Below, piece after piece: positions 10,005 through 19,989 of a stretch of 64,000 bases of DNA. Origin of the DNA: Acinetobacter terrestris (GTDB lineage: Bacteria; Pseudomonadota; Gammaproteobacteria; Pseudomonadales; Moraxellaceae); assembly GCF_004331155.1 (NCBI RefSeq), contig NZ_SJNZ01000003.1, positions 145,381 through 209,380 on the forward strand, in the 5' to 3' direction. The notes below the pieces were generated by a model. It had not been told where the DNA came from. It ran no database searches and saw only the letters and a list, made by a program, of their open reading frames with translations. The translations under genes were made by a program, and so were the position numbers. Position 1 is the stretch's first letter; the number at the start of each line of letters is the position of its first letter.

Positions 10005-10481
10005 ATGTCGAAATCAATCGTAGTTAAAAAAAATACTGGTGGCACCATTGCGCAGAATAAACGCGCACGTCACGATTATTTTGTTGAAGAGAAGTTTGAA
10101 GCTGGTCTTTCATTACAAGGCTGGGAAGTAAAGTCTTTGCGCGCTGGACGTATGACCATTACTGAAAGCTATATTCTTTTTAGAGACAACGAAGCATTCT
10201 TGTTTGGCGCACAGATCCAACCGCTGTTGTCGGCTTCTACGCATGTCTCTCCTGAAGCGACCCGTACCCGAAAATTACTGCTTTCACGTCGTGAACTTGA
10301 AAAGCTGATGGGTGCAGTCAATCAAAAAGGCTATTCATGTGTTCCTCTTGCTTGTTACTGGAAAGGTCGTTTAGCCAAAATTGAAATTGCCTTGGTTCGC
10401 GGTAAGCAATTACATGATAAGCGTGCCACAGAAAAAGATCGTGACTGGCAACGTGATAAAGCCCGAATTTTCCATAAATAA
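10005..10481 (+). CDS. smpB: SsrA-binding protein
   Basis: Binds tmRNA and delivers it to stalled ribosomes in trans-translation. 158 aa with the beta-barrel core ([22 protein letters not shown]) and the conserved basic tail [10 protein letters not shown], which enters the mRNA channel. Single-gene unit with its own terminator. The tmRNA gene is not in this window. Confidence 0.97.
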   Translation: MSKSIVVKKNTGGTIAQNKRARHDYFVEEKFEAGLSLQGWEVKSLRAGRMTITESYILFRDNEAFLFGAQIQPLLSASTHVSPEATRTRKLLLSRRELEKLMGAVNQKGYSCVPLACYWKGRLAKIEIALVRGKQLHDKRATEKDRDWQRDKARIFHK

Positions 10482-10500
10482 GTTTTTATCTATAAAACAA

Positions 10501-10527
10501 AAAACCTCCATCTGGAGGTTTTTTTTT
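10501..10527 (+). terminator. Terminator after smpB
   Basis: AAAACCTCCA / TGGAGGTTTT arms with a 2-nt loop and a run of nine or more T. Confidence 0.9.
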
Positions 10528-10560
10528 ACATCAATTTTTAATATTCACATCAATCTGTGC

Positions 10561-11112
10561 TTATTTCAGTCTACCTAACAATAAGCCGATATATTCACCA
10601 AACCAGATGGCTGTATCTAAATCGCCCTGTGGTGGAGTGATTTCAACCGGCGCATTATCCGACTGTGTCATTAAACCTAAAAAGCTCGACATCCGGTTCA
10701 GATCTTGCGTACCACGCCCAGTGGGCATCATCGGCAAGCCTGTCCACAACATGCCATGTTGCATGGCAAACAGATTTATCTGCTGCAACACGGCCAGCTT
10801 ATCACCGCTTAACCCGCCACCATTGGTGAAACCGGCTGCAATTTTGCCTTGCCATGTGCGTGCCAACCAGCGTTTGGAAGACTGCTCCATAAACAACTTC
10901 AAAGCAGCAGTTAGGCTTCCCATATAGGTGGGGCAACCGAAAACAATCGCATCAGCCTGATCTAATAGATCCCAGTCTACATGTTCGATGTCCATAGAAT
11001 GCACATCAATGCCTGTTTGTTTCGCACCTTGAGCAATGAAAGAGGCTACTTTTGCAGTATGTCCATAGGGGCTGTGATAAACGATGACAAGTGATTTCGA
11101 AGATAAAGACAT
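10561..11112 (-). CDS. Flavodoxin-family / NAD(P)H-dependent oxidoreductase
   Basis: 183 aa. The N-terminal YHSPYGHTAKVASFIAQGA is the FMN phosphate-binding loop of the flavodoxin/WrbA superfamily. GCPTYMGSLTAALKLFME and the GFTNGGGLSGDK segment are the other two isoalloxazine-contacting loops. It is probably a cytoplasmic FMN protein reducing quinones or similar acceptors; the substrate is not readable from sequence. It lies 39 bp downstream of pgeF on the same strand. Confidence 0.85.
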   Translation of the reverse strand: MSLSSKSLVIVYHSPYGHTAKVASFIAQGAKQTGIDVHSMDIEHVDWDLLDQADAIVFGCPTYMGSLTAALKLFMEQSSKRWLARTWQGKIAAGFTNGGGLSGDKLAVLQQINLFAMQHGMLWTGLPMMPTGRGTQDLNRMSSFLGLMTQSDNAPVEITPPQGDLDTAIWFGEYIGLLLGRLK

Positions 11113-11151
11113 ATCAATAAAAGCAGTAAATTTTAATCGAGTTTAACAGTT

Positions 11152-11892
11152 TCAAGCCATAAACACGAATGTAGCCATGCGTCCTGTTTTTGCTTCACGG
11201 CGATAGGAAAAATATTCTTCAGCTTGCTGGTAGCTGCACTGGTCACCGCCAAGCACAAGCTCAATCCCCTGTTGCTTCAGAATGAAACGGGCAATGGCAT
11301 ATAAGTCGGCATAAAACTTGGCGGCTTTTTCACTGTTTTTAAAAGCACTCTCCAGTTCAGGATATTTTGAACAGAAAGCCAATTTAACTTCTTCACCAAT
11401 TTCAAAACAGGGCTGACTGATCGCAGCACCTAACCATGCCCAAGTCGGCTGAGTTTGCATGCTCACAATGGTATTTTCAACAATACCACCCGCCAGTCCT
11501 CGCCAGCCGGCATGCAGATTCGCGATTTCCGTTCCATCTGCATTGCCGAGCACGACAGGCAGGCAATCCGCAGTCATCATCATCAAAGCATGGGCTTTAC
11601 GCTGAGTGACCAGGCCATCACCTTCCAGTGCCTGAAAAGCAATTTCTTCATTGATGGTATGACAAATGGTACTGTGGGTTTGCGTCATCCAGGTGACTTT
11701 ATCGACGCCGAATTCAGCAAACTCCTGTAGTAACGCCATACGATGCTGCTGTACACGCTTTGCATTATCATAGACATGCAATGCCAGGTTAAATCCTACA
11801 AGTTTAGGTTGAGCAGAAGGTTGAGTTTTTTGATGATGCACTCGTGTCTGCCCAACAAATACGCCTTGTGGAAGCCCTTGAACAAATTGCAT
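11152..11892 (-). CDS. pgeF: Purine nucleoside phosphorylase/laccase-domain protein (YfiH, peptidoglycan editing factor)
   Basis: Cytoplasmic multicopper-oxidase-fold protein. Family members have been assigned purine nucleoside phosphorylase activity and a role in excluding mis-incorporated peptidoglycan precursors. The metal site is visible as MTADCLPV (Cys) followed by NLHAGWRGLAGG (His). I prefer the ATG at 11892 (246 aa) because AAGGAA stands 8 nt upstream. An ATG at 11913 would add seven residues without a ribosome-binding site. It follows rluD by about 40 bp, the common rluD-pgeF operon. Confidence 0.93.
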   Translation of the reverse strand: MQFVQGLPQGVFVGQTRVHHQKTQPSAQPKLVGFNLALHVYDNAKRVQQHRMALLQEFAEFGVDKVTWMTQTHSTICHTINEEIAFQALEGDGLVTQRKAHALMMMTADCLPVVLGNADGTEIANLHAGWRGLAGGIVENTIVSMQTQPTWAWLGAAISQPCFEIGEEVKLAFCSKYPELESAFKNSEKAAKFYADLYAIARFILKQQGIELVLGGDQCSYQQAEEYFSYRREAKTGRMATFVFMA

Positions 11893-11931
11893 GTCTATTT
11901 CCTTATGATTCATAGCGCGCGATAAAACAAC

Positions 11932-12984
11932 TTAGTAGGCTTGGTTTTCGCTACGTAACACTTCAACCAATTGAGCAAAGTCATCTGCCCAAGGCGCTTC
12001 AAACATCATTTCTTCACCTGAACGCGGGTGAACCAGACCAAGTTTCGATGCATGTAAGGCTTGGCGTTTAAAGCCACGTAAAGTTTCACCCAGTAAGTCC
12101 GATGCACCGGCAGGAACGCGGATACGGCTCATATAAACCGGATCACCGACCAGACCAAAGCCCAAATAACTAAAATGCACACGAATTTGGTGGGTACGCC
12201 CCGTTTCCAAACGTGCTTGCACACGGGTGAAATGCTGGAAACGCTCTTTCACGTTGTAATGGGTTACCGCATCCTTACCACCTGGCAAGATAGCCATCTT
12301 AATACGATCCACCGGATGACGCTTAATCGGCTCATCAATGGTGCCACCGGCAATAATTTTTCCGTACACCACCAGATCATAAACACGGTAGACGCTTTTC
12401 TTGGCCAATTGCTTACTTAATGAAAATTGAGATTCCAGATTTTTCGCAACCACCAGCAAACCGCTGGTGTCTTTATCAATACGGTGTACCAAGCCCGCAC
12501 GGGTCAACTCAGCCGATTTAGGATAATGATGCAACAAGGCATTCACCAAGGTACCCGAGCTGTTACCAGCACCTGGATGAACAACCATGCCAACCGGTTT
12601 ATTAATGACAATAATGTCGTCATCTTCATAAACAATATTTAATGGAATATCTTCAGGCAAGCTTTTGGTTTGAACTTCCAGCTCAACATCAAGGGTTAAA
12701 AGCTCGTCGCCTTCACATTTATACTTGGGTTTGACAGTGTTACCATTTACCAACAAATGGCCATCTTTCAGCCACTGCTTCAGTTTTTCACGAGAAAAAT
12801 CGTTCCAAACCAGCGCTGCGACCTGATCGATACGTTGCCCCAAATAGCTTTCATCCAATTGAAATTGCAACGATAAACGTGTTGCAGTTGAGTCTGAAGT
12901 ATGGTTATCTGCATCCTCAGAATCTTCAAGTAAATTGAAATCAGTTTCAGGGAAATTAGAATTAGAAGATTGTGCTTGACTCAT
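11932..12984 (-). CDS. rluD: 23S rRNA pseudouridine synthase D (1911/1915/1917)
   Basis: 350 aa. An acidic 35-residue N-terminal extension precedes the S4 RNA-binding domain (RIDQVAALVWNDFSREKLKQ). The RluA-type catalytic domain has HRIDKDTSGLLVVAK, in which the Asp is the catalytic nucleophile, and GRTHQIRVH. It modifies helix 69 of 23S rRNA. It is divergent from bamD, as in other gammaproteobacteria. Confidence 0.95.
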   Translation of the reverse strand: MSQAQSSNSNFPETDFNLLEDSEDADNHTSDSTATRLSLQFQLDESYLGQRIDQVAALVWNDFSREKLKQWLKDGHLLVNGNTVKPKYKCEGDELLTLDVELEVQTKSLPEDIPLNIVYEDDDIIVINKPVGMVVHPGAGNSSGTLVNALLHHYPKSAELTRAGLVHRIDKDTSGLLVVAKNLESQFSLSKQLAKKSVYRVYDLVVYGKIIAGGTIDEPIKRHPVDRIKMAILPGGKDAVTHYNVKERFQHFTRVQARLETGRTHQIRVHFSYLGFGLVGDPVYMSRIRVPAGASDLLGETLRGFKRQALHASKLGLVHPRSGEEMMFEAPWADDFAQLVEVLRSENQAY

Positions 12985-13055
12985 TTGCTCATTCAGACAA
13001 AAGTGGTTTAATAGTGCAATTGTAGCTCATTGCCCGTATTAACAGAGGAATTTTT

Positions 13056-14087
13056 ATGTCGTTACCACGTTATAAAATGACAATGCTTGCTTTATCGTTA
13101 GGCGTTGCGTCGGCAATAGCGGGCTGTAGCAGTAATCCAAAGAAAGAAGTTGTGGACACAGGGCCACAATCTAGCGAGCAAGTTTATATTCAAAAAGCTG
13201 AAAAAGCCCTTGAACGTGGTCAATATACCGACGCGGCTAAGCATCTTGAAGCGCTAGATACCTATTACCCTACAGGTGATTATGCGCAACAAGCACAATT
13301 AGAATTGTTGTATGTTAAATTTCAACAAAAAGATTATGAAGGTGCAATTGCCCTTGCCGAACGTTTTATTCGTTTAAATCCACAGCATCCAAATGTGGAC
13401 TATGCTTACTATGTTCGTGGCGTGGCGAATATGGAACAAAACTATGATGGTCTATTACGATATACCTCATTAAAGCAGGCACATCGTGATGTCAGCTATT
13501 TAAAAGTGGCTTATCAGAACTTTGTCGATTTCATCCGCCGCTTCCCATCAAGCACCTATGCAGTCGATGCAGCACAGCGCATGAAGTTTATTGGCACAGA
13601 GCTGGCTGAAGCCGAGATGAATGCTGCGCGTTTCAATATCAAACGTAAGGCATGGTTAGCTGCGGTTGAACGTTCACAATGGGTGGTGGAACATTATCCA
13701 CAAACCCCGCAAGTGCCTGAAGCTTTAGCCACAATTGCCTATGGTTATGACAAATTAGGTGATCAGCAAACTTCACAGCAATATATTGAAGTGTTAAAAC
13801 TCAATTATCCAAACCTAGTGAAAGCTGATGGCAATGTGAATCTTCGTGCTGCACGCAGTGAAGGCAGCTGGATTAACCGCGCAACTTTGGGTGTGTTTGG
13901 ACGTGAAGCGCAGACTTCAACAGAAGCTGAGCAACAACAAAACGCTGAAGATGGCGAAAAACGCAGCATCACCAACCGTTTAAGTTTTGGTTTGTTAGAT
14001 CGACCACAAACTGAAAGCAGCATTCCTGCACCGAATCAGGAAACGATTGAAGAACCGACTGCTGAAGAAGCACCAGCAACCAAATAA
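13056..14087 (+). CDS. bamD: Outer membrane assembly lipoprotein BamD
   Basis: Essential lipoprotein of the Bam complex that inserts beta-barrel proteins in the outer membrane. The signal peptide ends at lipobox IAGC (Cys24). Five TPR-like helical pairs follow, with typical LxRGxYxxAxxxLExLxxxYP patterns (about residues 40-250). At 343 aa it is about 90 residues longer than E. coli BamD because of an acidic, Gln/Glu/Pro-rich C-terminal tail. The ATG has AGAGGAATTTTT upstream. Confidence 0.95.
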   Translation: MSLPRYKMTMLALSLGVASAIAGCSSNPKKEVVDTGPQSSEQVYIQKAEKALERGQYTDAAKHLEALDTYYPTGDYAQQAQLELLYVKFQQKDYEGAIALAERFIRLNPQHPNVDYAYYVRGVANMEQNYDGLLRYTSLKQAHRDVSYLKVAYQNFVDFIRRFPSSTYAVDAAQRMKFIGTELAEAEMNAARFNIKRKAWLAAVERSQWVVEHYPQTPQVPEALATIAYGYDKLGDQQTSQQYIEVLKLNYPNLVKADGNVNLRAARSEGSWINRATLGVFGREAQTSTEAEQQQNAEDGEKRSITNRLSFGLLDRPQTESSIPAPNQETIEEPTAEEAPATK

Positions 14088-14114
14088 GCCAAGCTTACTG
14101 GTCGCATTTTCATG

Positions 14115-14150
14115 AAGGGCAAGTTATCATACTTGCCCTTTTGTTATTTT
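14115..14150 (+). terminator. Terminator after bamD
   Basis: AAGGGCAAGT / ACTTGCCCTT perfect arms, 6-nt loop, then TTGTTATTTT. Confidence 0.85.
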
Positions 14151-14290
14151 AACCGATCATATTGATCATTTTGTGCAAAAGGTATACAAATTAACTTTTA
14201 ATAACTGCTGCACTTTTAACATAGCTAACTTCTGACAGCCTATTTGTCAGCCATTTTTTAATAGATAGATCACAACCCGATTGCATACCT

Positions 14291-16228
14291 ATGGCTATTC
14301 CTCAACACACGATTGATCAAATACTAGATCGCACAGATATTGTCGATCTGATTGGTCAGCGCGTGAAACTTAAGAAAACTGGCCGCACATACTCAGGTTG
14401 CTGCCCTTTTCATCAGGAAAAATCGCCATCGTTCCATGTCTATCGAGATAAACAGTATTTCCATTGTTTTGGTTGCCAAGCCAACGGTAATGCCATTCGC
14501 TTTTTAATGGATATCGACGGTCGTAATTTTGTCGATGTGATGAAAGACCTGTCGAGTCGAAGCGGTATTGAGCTACCCAAAGACAATCACGATTCAAATA
14601 AAATCAAATATAAAAAAAATGAAGCCGTGAAGCCTCAGTCGGCTGCGAAAAAAATTGAACCAAATACTCAAAATGCTGCAGCGAATTTAGCGCAAAATGC
14701 TAATGCACTTACGCCGATGGCAATGGATCACGACCCTTTTGCAGAATTTCAAATGCAGGGAGATGCCTTCTATGGCAATGATCCATTTGCAGCGTTTGAT
14801 CAAGCCCCAGCAGCATTTGAAGATACGCCTCAAGACGGTAACTTATACGACTTGCTGGAAAATATTGCGCTGTATTATGAACAGCAATTACCGCATAGTC
14901 AGACTGCTCAGCAATACTTCAAACAGCGTGGTTTAAGTGCAGAAACTATTCAATACTGGCGTTTGGGTTATGCGCCGGAAGACTGGCAGCACCTTGAAAA
15001 AGCCTTCCCTCAAGATATAGAAGGCTTAAGACAACTGGGCTTAATTCGTACCAGTGACAAAGGTCGAGATTTCGACCTGCTGCGTGACCGGGTGATTTTC
15101 CCGATTCGTGATTCTAAAGGTCGTGTGGTTGGCTTCGGCGGTCGTGCTTTAAATGACGAAATCAAACCCAAGTACATCAACTCACCCGACTCTGAAGTTT
15201 TTCATAAAAACCAGTTGCTGTATGGTTTATACGAAGGCCGAAAACAAAAAGCCCAAGACTGGCTGATGGTTGAAGGCTATATGGACGTCATTGCCTTACA
15301 GCAATATGGCGTTTTCGGTGCGGTTGCCACTTTGGGTACGGCCAGCAATACTGACCATCTGAATATTTTATTTAAGCAAAATAGCCGTATTACAGTGGCA
15401 TTTGATGGTGATGCTGCCGGTCAAAAAGCGGCACGTCGTACTTTAGAAATTGCCCTGCCATTATTAAATGATGGTCGCGAACTTAAGTTCTTTGTACTAC
15501 CGAATGACCACGATCCGGATTCCCTGATTCGCCGTGAAGGTTTAGAAAGCTTCCAGCGCATGTTGCAAGCCGCGCCTTTATTGTCCGAGTTTATTTTTGC
15601 GCATTTAACTCAAAATCATAACAGCACATCGCCTGAAGGTAAAAGTCAGGTCATGGGTGAGTTAAAACAGCTCACTGAACTGTTGCCGAAACATGGCTCT
15701 TACCGTTATTTACTGCAGCAATATTTTCGTGAAAAGCTCGGTTATAGCCGTAAATGGCAACCGCAAGTCAACAATGACGCGTCTTTAAGCTTTAGTACCA
15801 AAATCGATGCTGAAGAATATGTGCTTGCAATTCTAATGAATCATCCTTATCTGTATATTCATTTTGAACCGTTACGCGCCTTGATTCTGCATGATCAATT
15901 GCTGTTTAAGATTCTAAATATCTTCAATACGATTTTTGATGATTTACCAGATGATCCTGAATTATCGCAATATTATGTCTTGGGTGCATGTGCAAACTTT
16001 CACCATGATTTACAGCATATTTTACTGCAAACCAATATTAGTGATTACACCTCATCTCCTGAGCAGGCAGATAAACTGGCGGAAGATTTCTCGATTAAAC
16101 TGCAATACCAATGCTTGCAGCAAAAATTGAAATCGAAGAAATTTACCAGTATTGCCGAAATGCGCAACTTGAAACAGCGAATTTATGAAATTGATCGCAA
16201 ACGCTCACTGACCCTCATCGACGAATAA
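14291..16228 (+). CDS. dnaG: DNA primase
   Basis: Synthesises RNA primers at the replication fork. Zinc-binding domain: C38, H41, C59 and C62 in CPFHQEKSPSF and HCFGC. The RNA polymerase core follows with TOPRIM motif VEGYMDVIAL and FDGDAAGQKAA, then the C-terminal helicase-binding domain. At 645 aa it is about 60 residues longer than E. coli DnaG. The extra length is an Ala/Asn/Gln-rich linker (about residues 99-183) after the zinc domain, which contains two copies of DPFAxF. Not in the usual rpsU-dnaG-rpoD operon: no rpsU is adjacent and rpoD lies 14 kb away. Confidence 0.97.
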   Translation: MAIPQHTIDQILDRTDIVDLIGQRVKLKKTGRTYSGCCPFHQEKSPSFHVYRDKQYFHCFGCQANGNAIRFLMDIDGRNFVDVMKDLSSRSGIELPKDNHDSNKIKYKKNEAVKPQSAAKKIEPNTQNAAANLAQNANALTPMAMDHDPFAEFQMQGDAFYGNDPFAAFDQAPAAFEDTPQDGNLYDLLENIALYYEQQLPHSQTAQQYFKQRGLSAETIQYWRLGYAPEDWQHLEKAFPQDIEGLRQLGLIRTSDKGRDFDLLRDRVIFPIRDSKGRVVGFGGRALNDEIKPKYINSPDSEVFHKNQLLYGLYEGRKQKAQDWLMVEGYMDVIALQQYGVFGAVATLGTASNTDHLNILFKQNSRITVAFDGDAAGQKAARRTLEIALPLLNDGRELKFFVLPNDHDPDSLIRREGLESFQRMLQAAPLLSEFIFAHLTQNHNSTSPEGKSQVMGELKQLTELLPKHGSYRYLLQQYFREKLGYSRKWQPQVNNDASLSFSTKIDAEEYVLAILMNHPYLYIHFEPLRALILHDQLLFKILNIFNTIFDDLPDDPELSQYYVLGACANFHHDLQHILLQTNISDYTSSPEQADKLAEDFSIKLQYQCLQQKLKSKKFTSIAEMRNLKQRIYEIDRKRSLTLIDE

Positions 16229-16236
16229 TCGAGCGC

Positions 16237-16296
16237 TAAAAACTAAGACCTTAAAAACCAACACCTTAAAAACTAGAACATTAAAAACCAAGACCT
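16237..16296. repeat. Four-copy 15-bp tandem repeat between dnaG and hemA
   Basis: Four head-to-tail units of exactly 15 bp, consensus TAAAAACCAAGACCT, begin at 16237, 16252, 16267 and 16282. Substitutions occur at four or five positions per unit and there are no indels. The array fills the gap between convergent dnaG and hemA and touches the hemA stop codon. No hairpin terminator is visible in the gap. Confidence 0.85.
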
Positions 16297-17585
16297 TATT
16301 TTTCTTGTTTGGTTTTACGACGCTTGGCAAAAATTTCATTCAGATCATCACGCATCCATTCAAAACAGCTTGGATCTTCAGCTTTGGCGGCTTGTCGTAA
16401 TAAAATAGAGGTTGGATGGAGTAGTTTCTGGGTTAAGCGATGCGAAAACTCTTGTAGAACCTGCTCGGCATTTTCACCGGCTGCAATTCGGGACATCGCC
16501 AAAGCCAACTCTTCTTGTCTTAAGATTTCGCCCTGTTCCCGATAGGCATGAATGGTACTGCCCGCTTTGTTGATTTTTTGCTGGGTTAGTAATTCTGTAG
16601 CCAACTGATTGACCATCACTTCCGCTTCGACAGCCGCTTGGCGACGCTGGGCAAGATTGTCATTAATGACACTTTGTAAATCATCAACGCCATATAAATA
16701 CACGCCATCTAATGATTCAACTTTCGGATCAATATCACGTGGAACAGCCAAATCTACCAACAGCATTTGCTGATAACGACGTTTTTTTAATGCCGTTTTA
16801 ACATCACTATAAGCGATGACTTGATGCAAACTTCCGGTACAGCTTGAAATGACATCGGCACGGTATAAATTTGCAGCCAACTCGGAAAAATCGATAATTT
16901 CAACATCTACGCGATGGGCAATTTCCTGCGCCAGTGTTTCAGCACGAGCACGAGTTCGATTGCAAATCAGCACTTTTCCGACACCCATTTCGGCTAAATG
17001 CTTCGCGACCAAGCTATTCATTTCACCAGCCGCAACCACCATTACTGTCAATTTTTCAGGTTTGCTAAAGACTTGAAGCGTAAGTTGTGCAACCGCATAA
17101 CCCATGGAAACCGCATGACTGCCTACCGCAGTTTCAGAGCGAACGCGCTTGGCTGCGTAAAAAGCATATTCAAAAATTCGGTTTAAATTGGGAGAAACGG
17201 TATGGGCATCTTTCGCCATAGAAAGCGCAGACTTTACCTGTCCCAAAATTTGCGGCTCACCGAGCATCAAGGAATCAAGGCCACTGGCGACCCGCATCAG
17301 ATGTGTTACAGCCTGTGCATCTTCATAGCGATATACATGATTTAATAATTGTTTAGTATCCAGGCCATTTGCCTGGGCGAGCCAATTCATTACCATGTCT
17401 GCATTTTCAGACATCGCATAAACTTCAGTTCGGTTACATGTAGACACCACGACCATATCATTCAAGTCATGGTTTTGGCTTTGCTCGGCAAGCAATTGCG
17501 TTAACTTTTCAGGGTTAAAAGCAATCTGTTCACGCAGTTCTACAGAAGCGGTTTGATGGTTGACACCCAGTGCAAAGAAAGACAT
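16296..17585 (-). CDS. hemA: Glutamyl-tRNA reductase
   Basis: First committed enzyme of C5-pathway tetrapyrrole synthesis; it reduces glutamyl-tRNA to glutamate-1-semialdehyde with NADPH. 429 aa. The catalytic Cys lies in [11 protein letters not shown] (about residue 50), [10 protein letters not shown] is the substrate region, and the Rossmann-type domain and C-terminal dimerisation helices follow. Divergent from the TPR-lolB-ispE operon, the arrangement also known in Pseudomonas. Confidence 0.97.
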   Translation of the reverse strand: MSFFALGVNHQTASVELREQIAFNPEKLTQLLAEQSQNHDLNDMVVVSTCNRTEVYAMSENADMVMNWLAQANGLDTKQLLNHVYRYEDAQAVTHLMRVASGLDSLMLGEPQILGQVKSALSMAKDAHTVSPNLNRIFEYAFYAAKRVRSETAVGSHAVSMGYAVAQLTLQVFSKPEKLTVMVVAAGEMNSLVAKHLAEMGVGKVLICNRTRARAETLAQEIAHRVDVEIIDFSELAANLYRADVISSCTGSLHQVIAYSDVKTALKKRRYQQMLLVDLAVPRDIDPKVESLDGVYLYGVDDLQSVINDNLAQRRQAAVEAEVMVNQLATELLTQQKINKAGSTIHAYREQGEILRQEELALAMSRIAAGENAEQVLQEFSHRLTQKLLHPTSILLRQAAKAEDPSCFEWMRDDLNEIFAKRRKTKQEK

Positions 17586-17618
17586 ATCAGATCATCATTT
17601 CGCTAAATTTATGCTATT

Positions 17619-19376
17619 GTGCAATATTGGTGTCATAAAAAGCATTACTTGGATCAAGAAAAATTGCGTCAAACAAATAGCCGAATAAGCGGCGCGACAA
17701 TTAAGCAATATTCTACCACATTCTTACTTGTGGGTAGCATGGTTTCGAGTGCTCATATTAGAGCATCCGGAGAAATTTATCATGTCAATTCAAACTATAA
17801 TGCCATAAAACAAAGCATGATTGCCGAGTTTGCACTGGCCTATCACGACATTCCAACAGCATTACATAACTATACCGTGCTTGCAATTAAAAGCAGTTCA
17901 ACCACGGTTAAACAGCGCGCTTTAAATGTTGCTCTGGAACAAAATGACCTGAAAGCTGCACTCGATATTGCGACACACTGGGTGGTTCAGGAACCCACAG
18001 ATGTTCCGGCTTTATTTTATCTTTCACATATTGCCCTGAAATCGCATGAATATGAACTGGCATCTGAAACGTTAGATAAAATTTTAAATATTGATCCTGA
18101 TGCAGACCTGGAAAAGATTCTGGTCGGAATTGTGCCAGAACAACCTGAAGACCGAGAAATTCTACTGGATGCTTTAAGCAACAGTAAAGAACGGGACAAC
18201 CCCTCTGTCTTGGTACTGATTTCAGGCCTGGAAGCACAAAATGGACAGTTAGAGCAAGCGCTGAGTACGGTTAACCGTGCACTTAGAAAACGTCCCAAAG
18301 TCACTGGCTTTATTTTAATGAAAGCCAATTTGCTCAGTGCTTTAGGCGATGAAGAAGCCACGCTTAAATGGTATGACAAAGCCAGTCGCAAACATAAATC
18401 CAATCTAGAAGTTCGCTTAGCTGAAATTAAATATCTGATTAAACTGAACAAATCTAAAGAATCGCTGGATAAACTCGAAAATATTTTGAAGAAATGGCCG
18501 CATGAGGAAGAAGCTCTTTTCATTGCAGGCTTAACCAGTATCGATTTAGAAGAATACGACAAGGCAGAAAAGTTCTTGGTTGAACTTCGATATTCTAACC
18601 AGTATCAAAATGAAGCCTATTATTACTTGGCGGTAAATGCTGAAAGAAAACAGCATTTTGAAACAGCAAAAGCCTATTACCGCTTAGTAGACGGCAGCCT
18701 GTACACGGTTTCACGCCGCAACATGATTAATATTTTTTCAGAGCAAAAACAGCTGAGTGATGCACTGCGGTTTTTAACCCAGGAACGGGTGAATTATCCG
18801 CAACATGCCAGTTTCCTCTATCAGGCTCAGGCCGACATTCTAAAACGTATGGGCAATAAAAAAGCAGCCATGCGCCTGCTCGATGAAGCCATCAAAAATA
18901 TCCCTGACGACCCTGAACTGATCTATTCAGAAGTACTCTTGCTCGACGCTTATCAAGATCAGGATAAGCTTGATAAATTGTTGAAAAGATTACTCGAAAT
19001 TGAGCCAAACAGTCCAACCTACCTGAATGCTTATGCCTATACGCTGGCGCTACAAAATAGACGTTTGGATGAAGCCCGACAGTATGTTGAACATGCCTTG
19101 GAGTTTGCACCAGAACAAGCGTCTATTCTGGATACGCTCGGCTATATCACCTTTTTACAGAATGACTTTAAAACCTCCGCGCGGGTTTTAGAAAAAGCAT
19201 ATGAGATGAGTCAAAGTGTCAAAATTGGGGTGCGCTATGCAAAAGCCCTATACATGCAAGGCGACCTGACAAAATTTAATCATGTGTTACAACAATTACA
19301 AAAAAAACACCCCAATGATCCTCAATTAGAACAACTGAAATCGTTATTGTTACCGCCACACCTGAAAAAGAGTTAA
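17619..19376 (+). CDS. Tetratricopeptide repeat protein upstream of lolB
   Basis: 585 aa from a GTG at 17619. The start is uncertain: no ribosome-binding site stands before it, and in-frame TTG (17649) and ATG (17736) codons follow. A hydrophobic stretch TTFLLVGSMVSSA near residues 34-46 looks like a late signal-peptide core, so export is likely. The rest is a superhelix of TPR-type pairs (for example ALYYL/LFYLSHIALK and ARQYVEHALEFAPEQASIL). Probably a periplasmic or envelope-bound scaffold. Its stop overlaps the lolB start by one base, so the two are co-translated. Confidence 0.85.
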   Translation: MQYWCHKKHYLDQEKLRQTNSRISGATIKQYSTTFLLVGSMVSSAHIRASGEIYHVNSNYNAIKQSMIAEFALAYHDIPTALHNYTVLAIKSSSTTVKQRALNVALEQNDLKAALDIATHWVVQEPTDVPALFYLSHIALKSHEYELASETLDKILNIDPDADLEKILVGIVPEQPEDREILLDALSNSKERDNPSVLVLISGLEAQNGQLEQALSTVNRALRKRPKVTGFILMKANLLSALGDEEATLKWYDKASRKHKSNLEVRLAEIKYLIKLNKSKESLDKLENILKKWPHEEEALFIAGLTSIDLEEYDKAEKFLVELRYSNQYQNEAYYYLAVNAERKQHFETAKAYYRLVDGSLYTVSRRNMINIFSEQKQLSDALRFLTQERVNYPQHASFLYQAQADILKRMGNKKAAMRLLDEAIKNIPDDPELIYSEVLLLDAYQDQDKLDKLLKRLLEIEPNSPTYLNAYAYTLALQNRRLDEARQYVEHALEFAPEQASILDTLGYITFLQNDFKTSARVLEKAYEMSQSVKIGVRYAKALYMQGDLTKFNHVLQQLQKKHPNDPQLEQLKSLLLPPHLKKS

Positions 19377-19966
19377 TGATCTTTATGCGTATTTTTTCAA
19401 AATTCAGCTTAATCCTGATTGCCACAAGCACCTTGGTGCTGACAGGTTGTCAACGATATACCCAGCCTCAAGCTCCGAGCATTTCCCAAGTACCAGCAGC
19501 TGCAAATAATTTCAGCCTGCAAGGTAAAATCGGGGTAAAAACACCGGGACAGTCTGGTAGTGCATTTTTCACCTGGGTTCAACAACAGGATGAATTCGAC
19601 ATCGAGTTAAGCGGAATTTTGGGTGTGGGTAAAACGCAAATCTCAGGTACGCCAGGTCAGGTCACCTTAAACAGTGCCAAAACCGGACTCATTCAAGCTG
19701 CTACCCCAGAAGAATTATTGCAACGCGCCACTGGCTGGCAAGCACCGATCACCCATCTGGTGGATTGGGTTCAAGCCAAACCAGCAACCACACAAGCAAA
19801 AATTAGTAAAGATGGGCAAAACCGCCCTATCCAGTTTGTGGAAGATGGCTGGACGGTTGATTTAAGCTATAACGATCAAGCGCAATTACCGAATAAACTG
19901 ATTTTAAAGCAGACATTTGAATCCGGTCAGGAAAACCGTATTACAATGGTCATTCAAAATCGCTAA
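19376..19966 (+). CDS. lolB: Outer membrane lipoprotein LolB
   Basis: Accepts lipoproteins from LolA and inserts them into the outer membrane. 196 aa. Lipobox LTGC gives the lipidated Cys25, and the unclosed beta-barrel begins at NFSLQGKIGVKTPGQSGSA. The ATG overlaps the preceding stop (TAATG); an ATG nine bases later (MRIF) is an alternative. It is the middle gene of TPR-lolB-ispE. Its partner lolA is at 43478-44176. Confidence 0.94.
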   Translation: MIFMRIFSKFSLILIATSTLVLTGCQRYTQPQAPSISQVPAAANNFSLQGKIGVKTPGQSGSAFFTWVQQQDEFDIELSGILGVGKTQISGTPGQVTLNSAKTGLIQAATPEELLQRATGWQAPITHLVDWVQAKPATTQAKISKDGQNRPIQFVEDGWTVDLSYNDQAQLPNKLILKQTFESGQENRITMVIQNR

Positions 19967-19989
19967 ATTTTCAAAAAGTTCAAAATTCT

